Positions 1-6,522 are shown, counted from the first letter of the stretch. The stretch is DNA of 7,821 bases from Streptosporangiaceae bacterium (GCA_030043395.1 JASHXW010000211.1:1-7821); one strand, 5' to 3'. Program-made: numbers and translations. Notes: generated from the sequence alone by a model not told the origin.

Positions 1-936
1 TGTTAGCTCGATGCCAGCCGCGTCATCCGGGTTGCCGATCAGCCGGTTCGCGACGACGAGGCTCGCCGCATCGGCGGCGCCCGACGGCGGCACCCCGATC
101 GCGCCCAGTCCGGTCCGGCCGAGATCCTGCACGGTGGCCAGCGGTCCGGGCATGACGACTTCGACGTAACGGCCAAGCAGCGGACCCGAGGCCGGCGCGG
201 TGCTACTTGTGCCCGCGGCACCCGCTCGCGCGGGGAAGCGCGCAGCAGACGCGTCGGCGGTCGCGGCGACTCCCGTTACGTCGGTCCCGCCCAGCGCCGG
301 CACGTCCTCCTGGCCTCCCGGGAGATGATCTGGCGCGACGGGCACGAACCGCACTCGCGCTCCCGGCGACAGCAGCGACGGCGGCTCCCGCTCCGGATCC
401 CACATCCGGGTCCTCGTCCTCCCGAGCAGCCGCCAGCCGCCAGGGGACGCGGACGGGTAGACGGCGGCCAGCCCGCCGGCGATGGCGACCGATCCCGCCG
501 GGACGCTCACCCGCGGGGTGGCCAGGCGCGGGACGTCGAGCCGCTGGTCGAGTCCAGTCAGGTAACCAAAGCCGGGGGAGAAGCCCAGCCAGCCCACGGT
601 GTACTCGGGGGCGCTGTGCCGGGCGATGACCTCCTCAGCGCTCAGGCCGGTCAGCCGCGCCACGTCGGGCAGATCCGGCCCGTCATACACGACAGGGATC
701 TCGGTCACTGCGCCAGTCGGGGCGTGCTCCGGCAAAGGCAGGGCGGCGATGGCGGCGGCAAGCTCGGCAGGCCGCCAGCTTCCAGGAACGGTGATTACCA
801 GGACCGTCCGCGCGCCGGTGACGGCATCGACGACCCCTGGCAGGCTGGCCTGGGCGATGGCTGTTGCCAGGATGGCGGGCTGGACATCCGTCTCGAGCAG
901 CAGGCCAGCGTCGCCGGCGCGCAGTGCCGCGATCAC
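1..936 (-). CDS. pxpBC: Fused 5-oxoprolinase subunits PxpB-PxpC (KipI-KipA type), C-terminus beyond window
   Basis: With PxpA, this protein would form the cytoplasmic ATP-dependent 5-oxoprolinase that opens 5-oxoproline to glutamate. The frame is open for 312 codons with no stop before the window edge. Residues 1-200 are the PxpB/KipI (allophanate hydrolase subunit 1-like) domain: H107, then YTVGWLGFSPGFGYL at 112-126, IAGG at 152-155 and YPSASPGGWRLLGRT at 160-174. A flexible Ala/Gly/Thr-rich linker covers about 203-254. Residues from about 256 begin the PxpC/KipA (subunit 2-like) domain, with MPGPLATVQDLGRTG at 262-276, GVPPSGAAD at 281-289 and ANRLIGNPDDAAGIELT at the edge. I read the joint codon by codon and it stays in frame, so this is a real fusion and not two adjacent genes. 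The GTG start overlaps the pxpA stop (GTGA) and has no good Shine-Dalgarno, so translational coupling is likely. Many bacteria encode the two subunits separately; fused forms also exist. The family call is secure; substrate is taken from the family. Confidence 0.93.
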   Translation of the reverse strand, partial: MIAALRAGDAGLLLETDVQPAILATAIAQASLPGVVDAVTGARTVLVITVPGSWRPAELAAAIAALPLPEHAPTGAVTEIPVVYDGPDLPDVARLTGLSAEEVIARHSAPEYTVGWLGFSPGFGYLTGLDQRLDVPRLATPRVSVPAGSVAIAGGLAAVYPSASPGGWRLLGRTRTRMWDPEREPPSLLSPGARVRFVPVAPDHLPGGQEDVPALGGTDVTGVAATADASAARFPARAGAAGTSSTAPASGPLLGRYVEVVMPGPLATVQDLGRTGLGAIGVPPSGAADAASLVVANRLIGNPDDAAGIELT

Positions 937-1715
937 GCGAAGGGCACGATGCGCACGCCAGCCTGCTCCAGCCCGCGGCGCACGGACCTGGCCAAGGCGA
1001 CGGCGCCCGATGTGTCGCCGTGGATGCAGATCGACCGGGGCGTGACGGGTACCTCCTCGCCATCGGCCGTCCTGACGATTCCCCTGGTCACCATCGTCAC
1101 GGCCTGCTCGGTGACGTCAGCAGCGTCGGTCCGGACCGCACCAGGGCGCCCGCGCGGCACGAGGGTGCCGTCAGCGTTGTAGCCGCGGTCGGCGAAGGCC
1201 TCGCTGACCACGCTGATCCCGGCGCTGGCTGCGATCTGGCTGGCCAGGCTGCGGGACTGGGTGAGCAGCGGCAGCTCGGGGTCATAGACGCGGATCGCCT
1301 CGACGAGGGCGCCGGCTTGCACGGGGTCGCGGCCTGCCCGGTGGTACAGGGCGCCATGCGGCTTGACATACCGGACGCCGCCGCCTTCAGCCCTGGCGAT
1401 GCCGTCCAGGGCAGCGATCTGGTAGAGCACTTCGGCGGTCAGCTCGTCAGGCGGGACATCCATCTCGCGCCGGCCGAAGCCAGCCAGGTCGCGGTAGCTC
1501 ACCTGGGCGCCGATCGTGACGCCCCTGGCCACGGCTTCCGCGCAGGCCCGTCGCAGCGTCAGCGGGTCGCCTGCGTGGAAGCCGCAGGCGATGTTCGCGC
1601 TGCTGATGATGTCCATCAGGGCGCGGTCGTCACCCAGGACCCAGATCCCGAAGGACTCGCCGAGGTCGGCGTTGAGGTCGACGACCGGGCCCTGCTCCTC
1701 GGCGGCACCGCTCAA
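933..1715 (-). CDS. pxpA: 5-oxoprolinase subunit PxpA (LamB/YcsF family)
   Basis: Subunit A of the prokaryotic 5-oxoprolinase, which works with PxpB and PxpC to convert 5-oxoproline to glutamate at the cost of ATP. It is 260 residues long, close to the usual length of about 250. Family motifs are plain: VDLNADLGESFG at 12-23, SANIACGFHAGDP at 39-51, GFGRR at 79-83, YVKPHGALY at 116-124, EAFADRGYNADGTLVPR at 172-188 and ICIHGDTSGAV at 229-239. Residues 68-76 read IGAQVSYRD where many homologues have GAHP; I recall Gln-type variants as common in actinobacteria. The frame is open upstream to 1859, but the family N-terminus begins near VDLNADLGES. The TTG at 1715-1713 has AGGAG eight bases upstream and overlaps the previous gene's stop as TTGA, so I chose it. 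The stop overlaps the pxpBC start by four bases. There is no signal peptide, so it is cytoplasmic. It lies in an operon-like trio. Confidence 0.95.
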   Translation of the reverse strand: MSGAAEEQGPVVDLNADLGESFGIWVLGDDRALMDIISSANIACGFHAGDPLTLRRACAEAVARGVTIGAQVSYRDLAGFGRREMDVPPDELTAEVLYQIAALDGIARAEGGGVRYVKPHGALYHRAGRDPVQAGALVEAIRVYDPELPLLTQSRSLASQIAASAGISVVSEAFADRGYNADGTLVPRGRPGAVRTDAADVTEQAVTMVTRGIVRTADGEEVPVTPRSICIHGDTSGAVALARSVRRGLEQAGVRIVPFA

Positions 1716-3403
1716 TCCGGTGGCTCCTGCGGCAGGTCGCCGAGCGCCAGCCGGATCGCCCGGTCGTCGGTGCCTGCTGTCTCGATGGCTTCGATCAGGG
1801 CGTGCACGACATCGTGGCGGGTCATCCGCAGGTCGAGCAGCCGCTGCGCCGCCTCCCACAACTCGGGCGGGTCGCCGCGCCAGAGCCGTTCGGCCAGTGC
1901 CGCGTGCTTGCTGATGTGCTCCGGGCTCGCCCGCCTGCCGTCCGGAGTCGTGTGGTCGGCGGTCAGCAAGACCAGCCGGTCCTCGGCCTTGGCAGGGTCC
2001 AGCAACCGCAGGTTGGTTCCGTTGTAGACGCCGTCGAGCACGCCGAACGCCAGCGCGCGCCGCGGCAGGGCCTCCAGGTCATGATCTGGCAGCAGCCGGG
2101 CGACCAGGCCGGGCTCCAGGCCATAGGACGCCGGGTCGCGGTAGACCTTGCTGAACGTCGGCATCGCCTCGAATACCGCTTCGAGCGTCCTGCCGATCGC
2201 AGCGCTGTCGAGCCCCGACTTGGCGCCAGCGAAGCGCGCCCATGCGACGAGCACATGCGGCATCGCGTGCTGTTCGGCCTGGGAGAGCATGACCTTGCGC
2301 GGCAGCCAGTCGAGCAGGAAGGTCTCTGCCTTGGCCGGGCTGACCCGCAGCGGACGACCGAAATCCTGGTCGCAGCCGTAGTCCACGATGTGGTCGGCGC
2401 ACCGGCTCGCCGCCTTGATGTCCGAGAGGTCCTCGGCCTCGTCCGAAGCGAGGAATTCGGCGACGAGCATCGCCCGCCGGTCCTTGCGCCACGGCCGGCG
2501 GCTGGTCGCAGCCGGGCCCGCCAGCGGGCTGTGACCATGCGAGCCCGGCCGGGCGGCATCGGAGTGAGCGCCGCTGGCCCTACCGGTCTTTCCTTGAGCT
2601 GGCGGCAGCGTCCGGATCCGCGCCCTGACGAAGGCGTGATAGGACGGGAATGACTTGCTGACCAGCGGGCTTGGCGCGCTCTCAGTGACCGCGAGCGCGG
2701 ACTCGAGCAGCTTTCTCGCGGCTGGTGCCTGGATGCTCTCCAGCGACCCGTCACCACCGCCCTCGCCAGCCTCGGCGCAGTAGTTGAGCAGCTTGTCGAC
2801 CTTGGACGTGACCCAGCCGTCCTTGAGCATCCCGCCCGCGTTGTAGTCGACGATCATCACGAGCGCGTGCTCGTCCCGGCCGCCGTAGCTGTAGACGCAG
2901 ATCACTTCGTCGCGATCGCCGTAGACGTCAGAGTGCAGGTAGCACTCGCCGGAGACGACAGCGCCGGCGTGCTCGGCCCAGCCGGGCCTGGCGACGCCGC
3001 GGTCCATCAGCTCCAGGGCGGCCTTCTCGGCTTTGATGGCCTGGCGCGCCGTGCCGAGGCAGGCTATGCCGGACAGCAGGGCGAGGGCGGCCGGGCTGCC
3101 CTGTCCGGCGGCGTAGTCGACCAGTCCCTCACCGACCAGTTCTTCGACATCGGCGCGGCGCCGCCGAGGCGGCGTGCCGCTCCCCGAACCTGCCTGCTGC
3201 CGCCACCAGGTCCCGAGCAGCTCGCTCACCATCAGCTCGGCGTCGAGCGGGCTCCGCACGGCGAGCAGTTCCCTGGCCGCACGGAGCATCTCGGCAAAGA
3301 GCGCGTTGGGCGGTGGCGGCGTGCTGCCCTGGCCAACCCGACCAGGCGACCCGGTTCGGTCAGAACCGCTCGAAGACTCGGCGCGTCGGTTCTGCGGGCT
3401 CAT
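1712..3403 (-). CDS. Conserved-looking hypothetical protein with DUF1841-like C-terminus
   Basis: I do not recognise this 563-residue protein as a named enzyme. Residues 1-32 are a Ser/Gly/Pro-rich disordered tail. Residues 33-260 look like a folded, mostly helical domain with an acidic/aromatic stretch (ECYLHSDVYGDRDEVICVYS at 153-172, then VMIVDYNAGG at 182-191). Residues 265-312 are a basic, Gly/Ser-rich linker. Residues 313-563 form a second domain. Its end, LAERLWRGDPPELWEAAQRL at 503-522 followed by RHDVVHALIEAI at 529-540, resembles the DUF1841 pattern of DPPE-W-A-RLL followed by RH-x-x-HAL. No signal peptide or membrane segment is visible. Its ATG at 3403 has only a weak AGG-like Shine-Dalgarno, so a later start is possible. 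The stop overlaps the pxpA TTG start, placing it first in a probable operon with the 5-oxoprolinase genes. Coding is supported by codon use over the full length; function is unknown. Confidence 0.8.
   Translation of the reverse strand: MSPQNRRAESSSGSDRTGSPGRVGQGSTPPPPNALFAEMLRAARELLAVRSPLDAELMVSELLGTWWRQQAGSGSGTPPRRRRADVEELVGEGLVDYAAGQGSPAALALLSGIACLGTARQAIKAEKAALELMDRGVARPGWAEHAGAVVSGECYLHSDVYGDRDEVICVYSYGGRDEHALVMIVDYNAGGMLKDGWVTSKVDKLLNYCAEAGEGGGDGSLESIQAPAARKLLESALAVTESAPSPLVSKSFPSYHAFVRARIRTLPPAQGKTGRASGAHSDAARPGSHGHSPLAGPAATSRRPWRKDRRAMLVAEFLASDEAEDLSDIKAASRCADHIVDYGCDQDFGRPLRVSPAKAETFLLDWLPRKVMLSQAEQHAMPHVLVAWARFAGAKSGLDSAAIGRTLEAVFEAMPTFSKVYRDPASYGLEPGLVARLLPDHDLEALPRRALAFGVLDGVYNGTNLRLLDPAKAEDRLVLLTADHTTPDGRRASPEHISKHAALAERLWRGDPPELWEAAQRLLDLRMTRHDVVHALIEAIETAGTDDRAIRLALGDLPQEPPD
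1724..1728 (-). promoter_or_regulatory. Ribosome binding site that fixes the TTG start of pxpA
   Basis: Read on the minus strand this is AGGAG, with eight bases between it and the TTG at 1715-1713. No ATG or GTG in the pxpA frame lies close to the conserved VDLNADLGES N-terminus, so this site decides the start. It sits inside the last codons of the preceding gene, as expected for coupled genes. Confidence 0.7.
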
Positions 3404-3679
3404 TTACCTAGCTTTTCAGATCAGGTCACGACGATGCCATGCTTAACCCCGGCACGCCGCGGCGAAAAGGCGGCGCAAGGTGGAGATTACCCGGCATGCG
3501 GCGGTGGTCATGCGCGCGAGCGGCATAAATGGAAAAATCAGGACTGACCATGCCAGCGGGTATCAGATCACCGAGCGTGGTCGTCGATCGCCGCGTCCCG
3601 GTGCCCGCCACGCCACTGCTCTCCTGGTCCTGGCAGGCTGCAGTGGGCCGGAAAGTGCTGGTTATCGCCCTACGTCGGC

Positions 3680-3729
3680 TAGCCAGGCTGGCTAAGCTAT
3701 ACGCAAGCGCCGCTTAGGCCGGTCCGGCC
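3680..3729. repeat. Cluster of three short perfect palindromes
   Basis: Three odd-length perfect palindromes lie within 50 bp. TAGCCAGGCTGGCTA (3680-3694) has 7-bp arms, AAGCGCCGCTT (3705-3715) has 5-bp arms and GGCCGGTCCGGCC (3717-3729) has 6-bp arms. CTAAGC at 3692-3697 can also pair with GCTTAG at 3712-3717, joining the first to the second and third. The cluster lies in the middle of the divergent spacer. Operator sites for a dimeric regulator are one reading; a structured transcript is another. No known consensus is recognised. Confidence 0.5.
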
Positions 3730-3888
3730 GCGCGCGTTGAGCGCAGCCCGTGCCTGGTGCTGAGTCCTTAACCGGGTGCCTCGGCCGTCAGCCTGAGTAA
3801 TTGGCTAAAAGGGGCCGGCGCCACTTCCGTCGCGGACAGGGGGCCTTCCGGTCAAGATGCCGCTAGCCTTCTTGTGTTGGACGTCGCA

Positions 3889-3897
3889 GGGGAGGGG
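3889..3897 (+). promoter_or_regulatory. Strong Shine-Dalgarno (GGGGAGGGG) serving the leader ORF
   Basis: This purine-rich GGGGAGGGG is the only good ribosome binding site before the phosphatase gene. It ends nine bases before the ATG at 3907 and 29 to 38 bases before the candidate phosphatase starts (GTG 3927, ATG 3936), too far to serve those directly. The phosphatase frame has no start codon between its upstream stop (TAG at 3864) and 3927. The site therefore points to the short leader ORF. Confidence 0.55.
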
Positions 3898-3906
3898 TCG
3901 TTCAGG

Positions 3907-3939
3907 ATGACTCTCGCAGACGCGACGTGCACACCATGA
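3907..3939 (+). CDS. Candidate 10-codon leader ORF (MTLADATCTP), coupled to the phosphatase gene
   Basis: The ATG at 3907 follows GGGGAGGGG by nine bases and opens a 10-codon frame ending at TGA 3937-3939. This stop overlaps the ATG at 3936 of the phosphatase gene as ATGA, the classic layout for translational coupling or reinitiation. The bases directly before 3936 carry no Shine-Dalgarno of their own, so the leader may be how ribosomes are delivered to the large gene. The peptide has no obvious attenuator-type run of one amino acid, so it is probably the act of translation that matters. It is too short to judge by codon bias; the evidence is the ribosome site plus the overlap. Confidence 0.45.
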   Translation: MTLADATCTP

Positions 3940-6131
3940 GCGTGCCCGCATCCGTGCCCCAGGCCGGGCAGCCGGATCCGGGCGTGGCCGCATGCGATGC
4001 AGCGATGCTCACCTCGCTGCTTGCCCAGGCGCCCGTGGGATTCGCCTTCATCGACTCCGGCATGCGCCTCGGCCGCGTCAGCGACTCGCTTGCGGAGATG
4101 ACCGGCCTTGGCACTGCCGCGGCCGAGCAGGTGGGGCACACGCTGCACGAGGCGTGGCCGGATGCGCTTGCCTCGCTGGCTGAGACGGCCGTCGGCAAGG
4201 TGCTCGCGGACGGCACGCCAGTTCTGGACAGTACCGCTGGCGCCGACTTGCCCTCGGGCCACGGGCTGGCCGGAGCGGCCAACGGCAAGGCGGGCGCGAG
4301 TGGTTCTGTGGCCGGCGGGCGCCGGCTCAGGCTGTCCTTCTTCCCGGCTCCTGGGCCGGACGGAAGCTTCGCCGGGGTGACGATGATCGCCGTCGACGTC
4401 ACCGCCGAGCAGGCCGCCGCTGATGCCATGCGCCGGACGACGGAGCGCTACCGTTCGCTGGTCCAGGCAGGAAATCAGGTCGTCTGGGTGACCGACCCGA
4501 CCGGCAAGGTCGCTGAGGACTCGCCGGAGTGGCGGTGGATTACCGGCCAGTCACCCGAGGAGTTCCTGGCGAGCGGCTGGCTGGCGGCAGTCCACCCTGA
4601 CGACCGAGCGAGCACCGAGCGCGAGTGGCTCGAATGCGTGCGGACGGGCGCGGCCTTCGACGGGACCTATCGTGTCCGGACCAAGTCCGGCTCCTACCGG
4701 TATTACGACGTCCGTGCCGTGCCCATCGAGCGCGATGGCGCCATCGTCGAGTGGATGGGCGCCAGTACCGACGTGACCGGTCAGCGCGAGGCCGACGAGA
4801 TGCGGGGAAGGCTGACGGAGCAGCTCTCCGCCGCGGCGCTGCGCACTTCCCGGCTGCAGCAGGCGACGTCCTCGCTGGCCGGCGAGCTGTCGGTGATGGG
4901 AGTGGTGGGAGTCATCACCGAAGTCGGCCAGTCTGCGATCGGGGCCGACCGGTCGTCGGTGGCCCTGGTCAGCAAGGACCGCCTCAGGTTGCGGATGATC
5001 ACCTCCGACGGCACGCAGGACGGGCCGGGCGAGCTGAGCGGCGAGGTACCGCTCGACGTTCCCAGCGTGATGACGGCAGCGATCGCCCTGCGCCGGCCGC
5101 TCATCTGCGGAAGCCCGCAGAGCCTGCGCAGGCAATTCGAGGCTGAGGCCGACGTCGACCTGTTCCTGCAGCACACCGACGAGATGGCGTGGGTCGGCTT
5201 GCCGCTGATCACGTCAGGCGAGCCGATCGGCGCCTTGCAGTTCTCCTTCACCAGGCCGCGCCAGATCACCGACGAGGACCGGGTGTTCCTGGAGGCTCTG
5301 GCTGGCCAGTGCGCCCTCGCGCTGGAACGAGCGATGCTGTACGAGCGGGAGCACACGACGGCTGAGACGCTTCAGCGCAGCCTGCTGCCGGACCAGCTGC
5401 CTGAGGTTCCAGGCGTGGCGCTGAAGGCCAGGTACCGGCCGGTGACGCAGGTGGGCCGGGACGGCATCGAGGTTGGCGGTGACTGGTACGACGCCTTCCG
5501 GCTGCCTGACGGGAAGCTGGCCGTCGCGGCCGGGGACGTGATGGGCAAGGGGCTCACCGCTGCGGCCGGGATGGGCCGGGTCAGGAACGCGCTTCGGGCG
5601 CTGGCGCTGACCGACCCCAGGCCCGCCGCCGTGCTCGCGGGGCTGGACCGGCTCTTCATCGCGACCGAGCTCGATGAGCAGGTGACGACCGTCTGCTACC
5701 TGGTCGTCGATCCGGAGACTGGCGAGGGCGTGATCGGCAATGCTGGCCACCTGCCGCCGCTTCTGCTCGGTCCCGGCCAGCAGCCGCTGCTGTATCAGAC
5801 GGAGGAGGGCACGCCGCTAGGGTGGGCCAGCCCACGTCAGCAGTACCCATTCAGCGTCGCGCCGGGAAACACTGCGGTGCTGTATTCCGATGGCCTAGTG
5901 GAGAACCGCCAGCGCGGCTTGCACGTCGGGCTCGACGAACTGGTGGCCGTGGCTGCCGAGGCGCCAGCGGAGATCGTCGCGGATCCCGACCAGCTGATCG
6001 ACTATCTCGTCGACAAGATGGTCAAAGACTACGAGCAGGACGACGACGTCACTGTGCTCGTGCTGCAGATGGCTGCGCGCGGGCCGGCTAGCCGGAGGGT
6101 CGGGGTCGGACGAGAGAACGGGCGCGCCTGA
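3936..6131 (+). CDS. PAS-PAS-GAF sensor with SpoIIE/RsbU-type PP2C serine phosphatase domain
   Basis: Predicted soluble signalling phosphatase that would dephosphorylate a serine on an anti-sigma antagonist (STAS) protein, as RsbU does. Residue numbers here count from the alternative GTG at 3927; subtract 3 for the ATG chosen. Residues 27-160 form a PAS-like domain with a Gly/Ala-rich insert at 101-131. Residues 172-287 form a clearer PAS/PAC domain (FDGTYRVRTKSGSYRYYDVR at 244-263). Residues 310-470 are GAF-like (WVGLPLITSGEPIGALQFSF at 422-441). Residues 478-715 are the PP2C domain: TLQRSLLPDQLP, VGGDWYD at 516-522, GDVMGKG at 536-542, NAGHLPP at 605-611, YSDGLVEN at 653-660 and DDDVTVLVL at 705-713. 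The metal-binding aspartates of GGDWYD, GDVMGKG, SDG and DDD are all present, so it should be active. There is no membrane segment and no HATPase kinase domain. I chose ATG 3936 because it overlaps the leader ORF stop. No partner sigma, anti-sigma or STAS gene is visible nearby apart from the principal sigma gene, so its target is unknown. Confidence 0.93.
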   Translation: MSVPASVPQAGQPDPGVAACDAAMLTSLLAQAPVGFAFIDSGMRLGRVSDSLAEMTGLGTAAAEQVGHTLHEAWPDALASLAETAVGKVLADGTPVLDSTAGADLPSGHGLAGAANGKAGASGSVAGGRRLRLSFFPAPGPDGSFAGVTMIAVDVTAEQAAADAMRRTTERYRSLVQAGNQVVWVTDPTGKVAEDSPEWRWITGQSPEEFLASGWLAAVHPDDRASTEREWLECVRTGAAFDGTYRVRTKSGSYRYYDVRAVPIERDGAIVEWMGASTDVTGQREADEMRGRLTEQLSAAALRTSRLQQATSSLAGELSVMGVVGVITEVGQSAIGADRSSVALVSKDRLRLRMITSDGTQDGPGELSGEVPLDVPSVMTAAIALRRPLICGSPQSLRRQFEAEADVDLFLQHTDEMAWVGLPLITSGEPIGALQFSFTRPRQITDEDRVFLEALAGQCALALERAMLYEREHTTAETLQRSLLPDQLPEVPGVALKARYRPVTQVGRDGIEVGGDWYDAFRLPDGKLAVAAGDVMGKGLTAAAGMGRVRNALRALALTDPRPAAVLAGLDRLFIATELDEQVTTVCYLVVDPETGEGVIGNAGHLPPLLLGPGQQPLLYQTEEGTPLGWASPRQQYPFSVAPGNTAVLYSDGLVENRQRGLHVGLDELVAVAAEAPAEIVADPDQLIDYLVDKMVKDYEQDDDVTVLVLQMAARGPASRRVGVGRENGRA

Positions 6132-6140
6132 CTGCAGGCG
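6125..6140 (+). terminator. Terminator-like hairpin spanning the phosphatase stop codon
   Basis: CGCCTG (6125-6130) pairs perfectly with CAGGCG (6135-6140) around the tetraloop ACTG, and the TGA stop (6129-6131) lies within it. There is no proper T-run after the stem (AGTTCC follows), so this is at best a GC-rich actinobacterial-style terminator or a 3'-end stabilising hairpin. Confidence 0.35.
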
Positions 6141-6443
6141 AGTTCCATCCGGAGTCCGGCGAGACGGGTCAGGGTGACATGTGATGGGCAAAGCTCGGCG
6201 AGAACGGTCAGGCCGCCAGGGCGCGGCCGGAGGATGTCGAGGAAGATCAAGCCGCGAAGGTTGTGGGTACGCTTTCGCAGCGTGTAGTTGCCGGCATCGA
6301 TCCAATCAGGGGGTTCGGGCTTCGAGTGGTACGACCTACCGTCCAACTCCGCCTATCGTGGGGGTCTGGAGTGGGACAGGTCCTCGTTGCCAGGCGTGGC
6401 AGGCAGGGGGCGCTGCGAACGGCGGGAGATGTGGTGATCAGGC

Positions 6444-6480
6444 GGTAAGGTCCTGTTTCTTACCGGACGCTCGCAGGACA
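6444..6480 (+). other. Interlocking stems (possible pseudoknot or alternative hairpins) in sigma-gene leader
   Basis: CGGTAAG (6444-6450) pairs perfectly with CTTACCG (6460-6466). The loop between them contains GTCCTG (6451-6456), which pairs perfectly with CAGGAC (6475-6480). The two stems interlock in H-type pseudoknot order, or could be mutually exclusive hairpins. The element ends 84 bases before the sigma start. Zero bases separate the two 5' strands, which may strain a true pseudoknot. Confidence 0.35.
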
Positions 6481-6501
6481 GTGTCGGTGCCGGCTGCGAG
6501 A

Positions 6502-6522
6502 CCGGTCGGGTGACCTGACCGG
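6502..6522. repeat. 21-nt near-perfect inverted repeat before sigma gene
   Basis: CCGGTCGGGT (6502-6511) and ACCTGACCGG (6513-6522) flank a central G and match in nine of ten positions; the exception is a G-T pair, a wobble in RNA. It overlaps the smaller palindrome GACCGGTC (6500-6507). It lies 42 bases upstream of the sigma GTG and could be an operator or a leader hairpin. Confidence 0.45.

Larger units (their letters stand above)
3404..3926. other. Divergent intergenic region, no convincing gene
   Basis: This 523-bp stretch separates the leftward hypothetical/pxp unit from the rightward phosphatase gene, so both promoters should lie here. Short open frames (for example a GTG at 3480 and an ATG at 3529 on the plus strand) lack a spaced Shine-Dalgarno and recognisable protein content, so I did not call them. 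A locally A-rich patch lies at 3523-3542. A possible minus-10-like TAGCCT lies at 3864-3869 before the phosphatase gene, but no good minus-35 is 16-18 bases upstream, so I make no firm promoter call. A GC-rich self-complementary element (CGCCGC at 3455-3460 with GCGGCG at 3470-3475) sits about 50 bp upstream of the hypothetical gene. The palindrome cluster and leader ORF are listed separately. Confidence 0.6.

Noticed and set aside
1716..1859. Extension of pxpA upstream to about 1859
   Set aside because: It would overlap the preceding gene by nearly 150 bases and add residues outside the family's usual N-terminus, while the TTG at 1715 has a good ribosome site.
864..2027. Plus-strand open frame of 387 codons across the pxp genes
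   Set aside because: It runs opposite pxpA, whose family motifs are unmistakable, and crosses two gene junctions; it is a shadow frame.
2867..3547. Plus-strand open frame of 226 codons opposite the hypothetical gene start
   Set aside because: It lies mostly antisense to the 563-residue gene, whose frame carries the coherent protein pattern, and has no family resemblance of its own.
3698..3703. TATACG as a minus-10 promoter element
   Set aside because: The final base is not T and no minus-35-like hexamer sits 16-18 bases upstream; it also lies between the palindromes, far from either gene.
3480..3717. Two overlapping small plus-strand frames (71 and 62 codons) in the divergent spacer
   Set aside because: Neither has a well-spaced ribosome site, they overlap each other in different frames, and their compositions look like translated non-coding GC-rich DNA.
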